DNA of 64,000 bases from Blastomonas sp. (GTDB lineage: Bacteria; Pseudomonadota; Alphaproteobacteria; Sphingomonadales; Sphingomonadaceae): assembly GCF_030373265.1 (NCBI RefSeq), contig NZ_JAUCZC010000006.1, positions 98,858 through 162,857 of the forward strand, read 5' to 3'. Both the position numbers and the translations under genes were made by a program. The notes under the pieces are model-generated. The model was not told the origin of the DNA, did no database searches, and worked only from the letters and a program-made list of their open reading frames with translations. This document shows positions 63,866 through 64,000 of this stretch, piece by piece (position 1 is the stretch's first letter; each line of letters starts with the position of its first letter).

Positions 63866-63951
63866 CAGACCGCTTTAGGTCTGTTCGTTTCATAGAAACG
63901 TGTCAGCCGACAGGCGGCGGCCCGATCCGGGCCCGTCCGACCACCGGCTGA
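63866..63951 (+). promoter_or_regulatory. Folded leader of rplM (candidate ribosomal-protein autoregulatory RNA)
   Basis: Consecutive perfect stems: CAGACC/GGTCTG (63866-63883), GTTTC/GAAAC (63887-63899), and a closed domain TCAGCCG (63903-63909) / CGGCTGA (63945-63951) that encloses GGCCCG-ATC-CGGGCC (63919-63933). It ends 21 bases before the ATG, close to the ribosome-binding region. Ribosomal-protein operons are often controlled by such leaders. Confidence 0.4.
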
Positions 63952-63972
63952 TGTTTTGGAAGGTTGAAGGCC

Positions 63973-64000
63973 ATGAAGGCTTTGCTCAAGACCACCAAGT
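63973..64000 (+). CDS. rplM: Ribosomal protein L13, first nine codons only
   Basis: ATG 63973 with GAAGG upstream opens MKALLKTTK, which matches the start of L13 in sphingomonads as I recall it; the frame runs off the window. rpsI would be expected next. The assignment rests on nine residues plus a ribosomal-protein-like leader, so it is provisional. Confidence 0.6.

Overview
The window is a compact, GC-rich chromosomal segment of an alphaproteobacterium, most probably a member of the Sphingomonadales (Sphingomonadaceae). The call rests on the gene content (UrcA-family protein, DUF6489-type and DUF1491 proteins, a ThiS-ThiG fusion, a large TonB-dependent receptor, an MJ0042/DUF3426 zinc-ribbon protein beside ftsEX) and on the order mnmE-mnmG-rsmG-parA-parB near rho-hemJ-hemE and the ppsR-maf-aroE-coaE-dnaQ cluster. 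The genus cannot be fixed by reading alone. Almost every base belongs to an intact gene; I saw no insertion sequence, prophage, CRISPR array or clear pseudogene.

Layout. 1-10 kb: the edge-truncated copper oxidase copA, a hybrid sensor kinase, NADP-malic enzyme, an acyl-CoA block (enoyl-CoA hydratase, acyl-CoA dehydrogenase, hot-dog thioesterase) and a YqaA-type membrane protein. 10-23 kb: a PRC-barrel protein, an NTE-like patatin with a cyclic-nucleotide domain, a Ca2+/cation antiporter, tRNA-Gln, ppx-rlmE, a TonB-dependent receptor, pdeM, trhO, a desaturase and a GNAT-like protein. 23-28 kb: four nucleotide-sugar genes (ugd, wecB, a phosphohexomutase, galE) for surface polysaccharide. 28-33 kb: otsB-GH15-otsA trehalose operon and topoisomerase IB. 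33-38 kb: SemiSWEET, tRNA-Leu, zinc-ribbon protein, then ftsE-ftsX-DUF218-plsC. 38-44 kb: chromosome segregation and tRNA/rRNA modification (parB, parA, rsmG, mnmG, mnmE), carrying three parS sites inside coding sequence. 44-51 kb: a dienelactone-hydrolase pair, a beta-propeller/cytochrome c pair, a 2OG oxygenase, terC, rho, hemJ and hemE. 51.9-52.2 kb: an AT-richer intergenic stretch with DnaA-box-like sequences between hemE and ppsR, the position of the Caulobacter origin; I read it as the probable oriC. 52-59 kb: rightward genes ppsR, maf, aroE, coaE, dnaQ, hpf, ptsN, a thioesterase, DUF1491 and a SleB-type hydrolase with a structured leader. 59-64 kb: urcA, thiSG, merC, ctaA-cutA, a secreted hypothetical protein and the start of rplM behind a folded leader.

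Two dispersed palindromic repeat families occupy intergenic gaps: a ~125-bp element (two copies) and an ~80-bp element (five copies, three of them between convergent genes). Gene direction is predominantly leftward from oriC back to 38 kb and rightward from 52 to 59 kb, matching replication away from the proposed origin. The best candidates for something undescribed are the structured leader of the SleB-type hydrolase, the rplM leader, and the shared operator-like motif in front of the acyl-CoA dehydrogenase and the TonB receptor.
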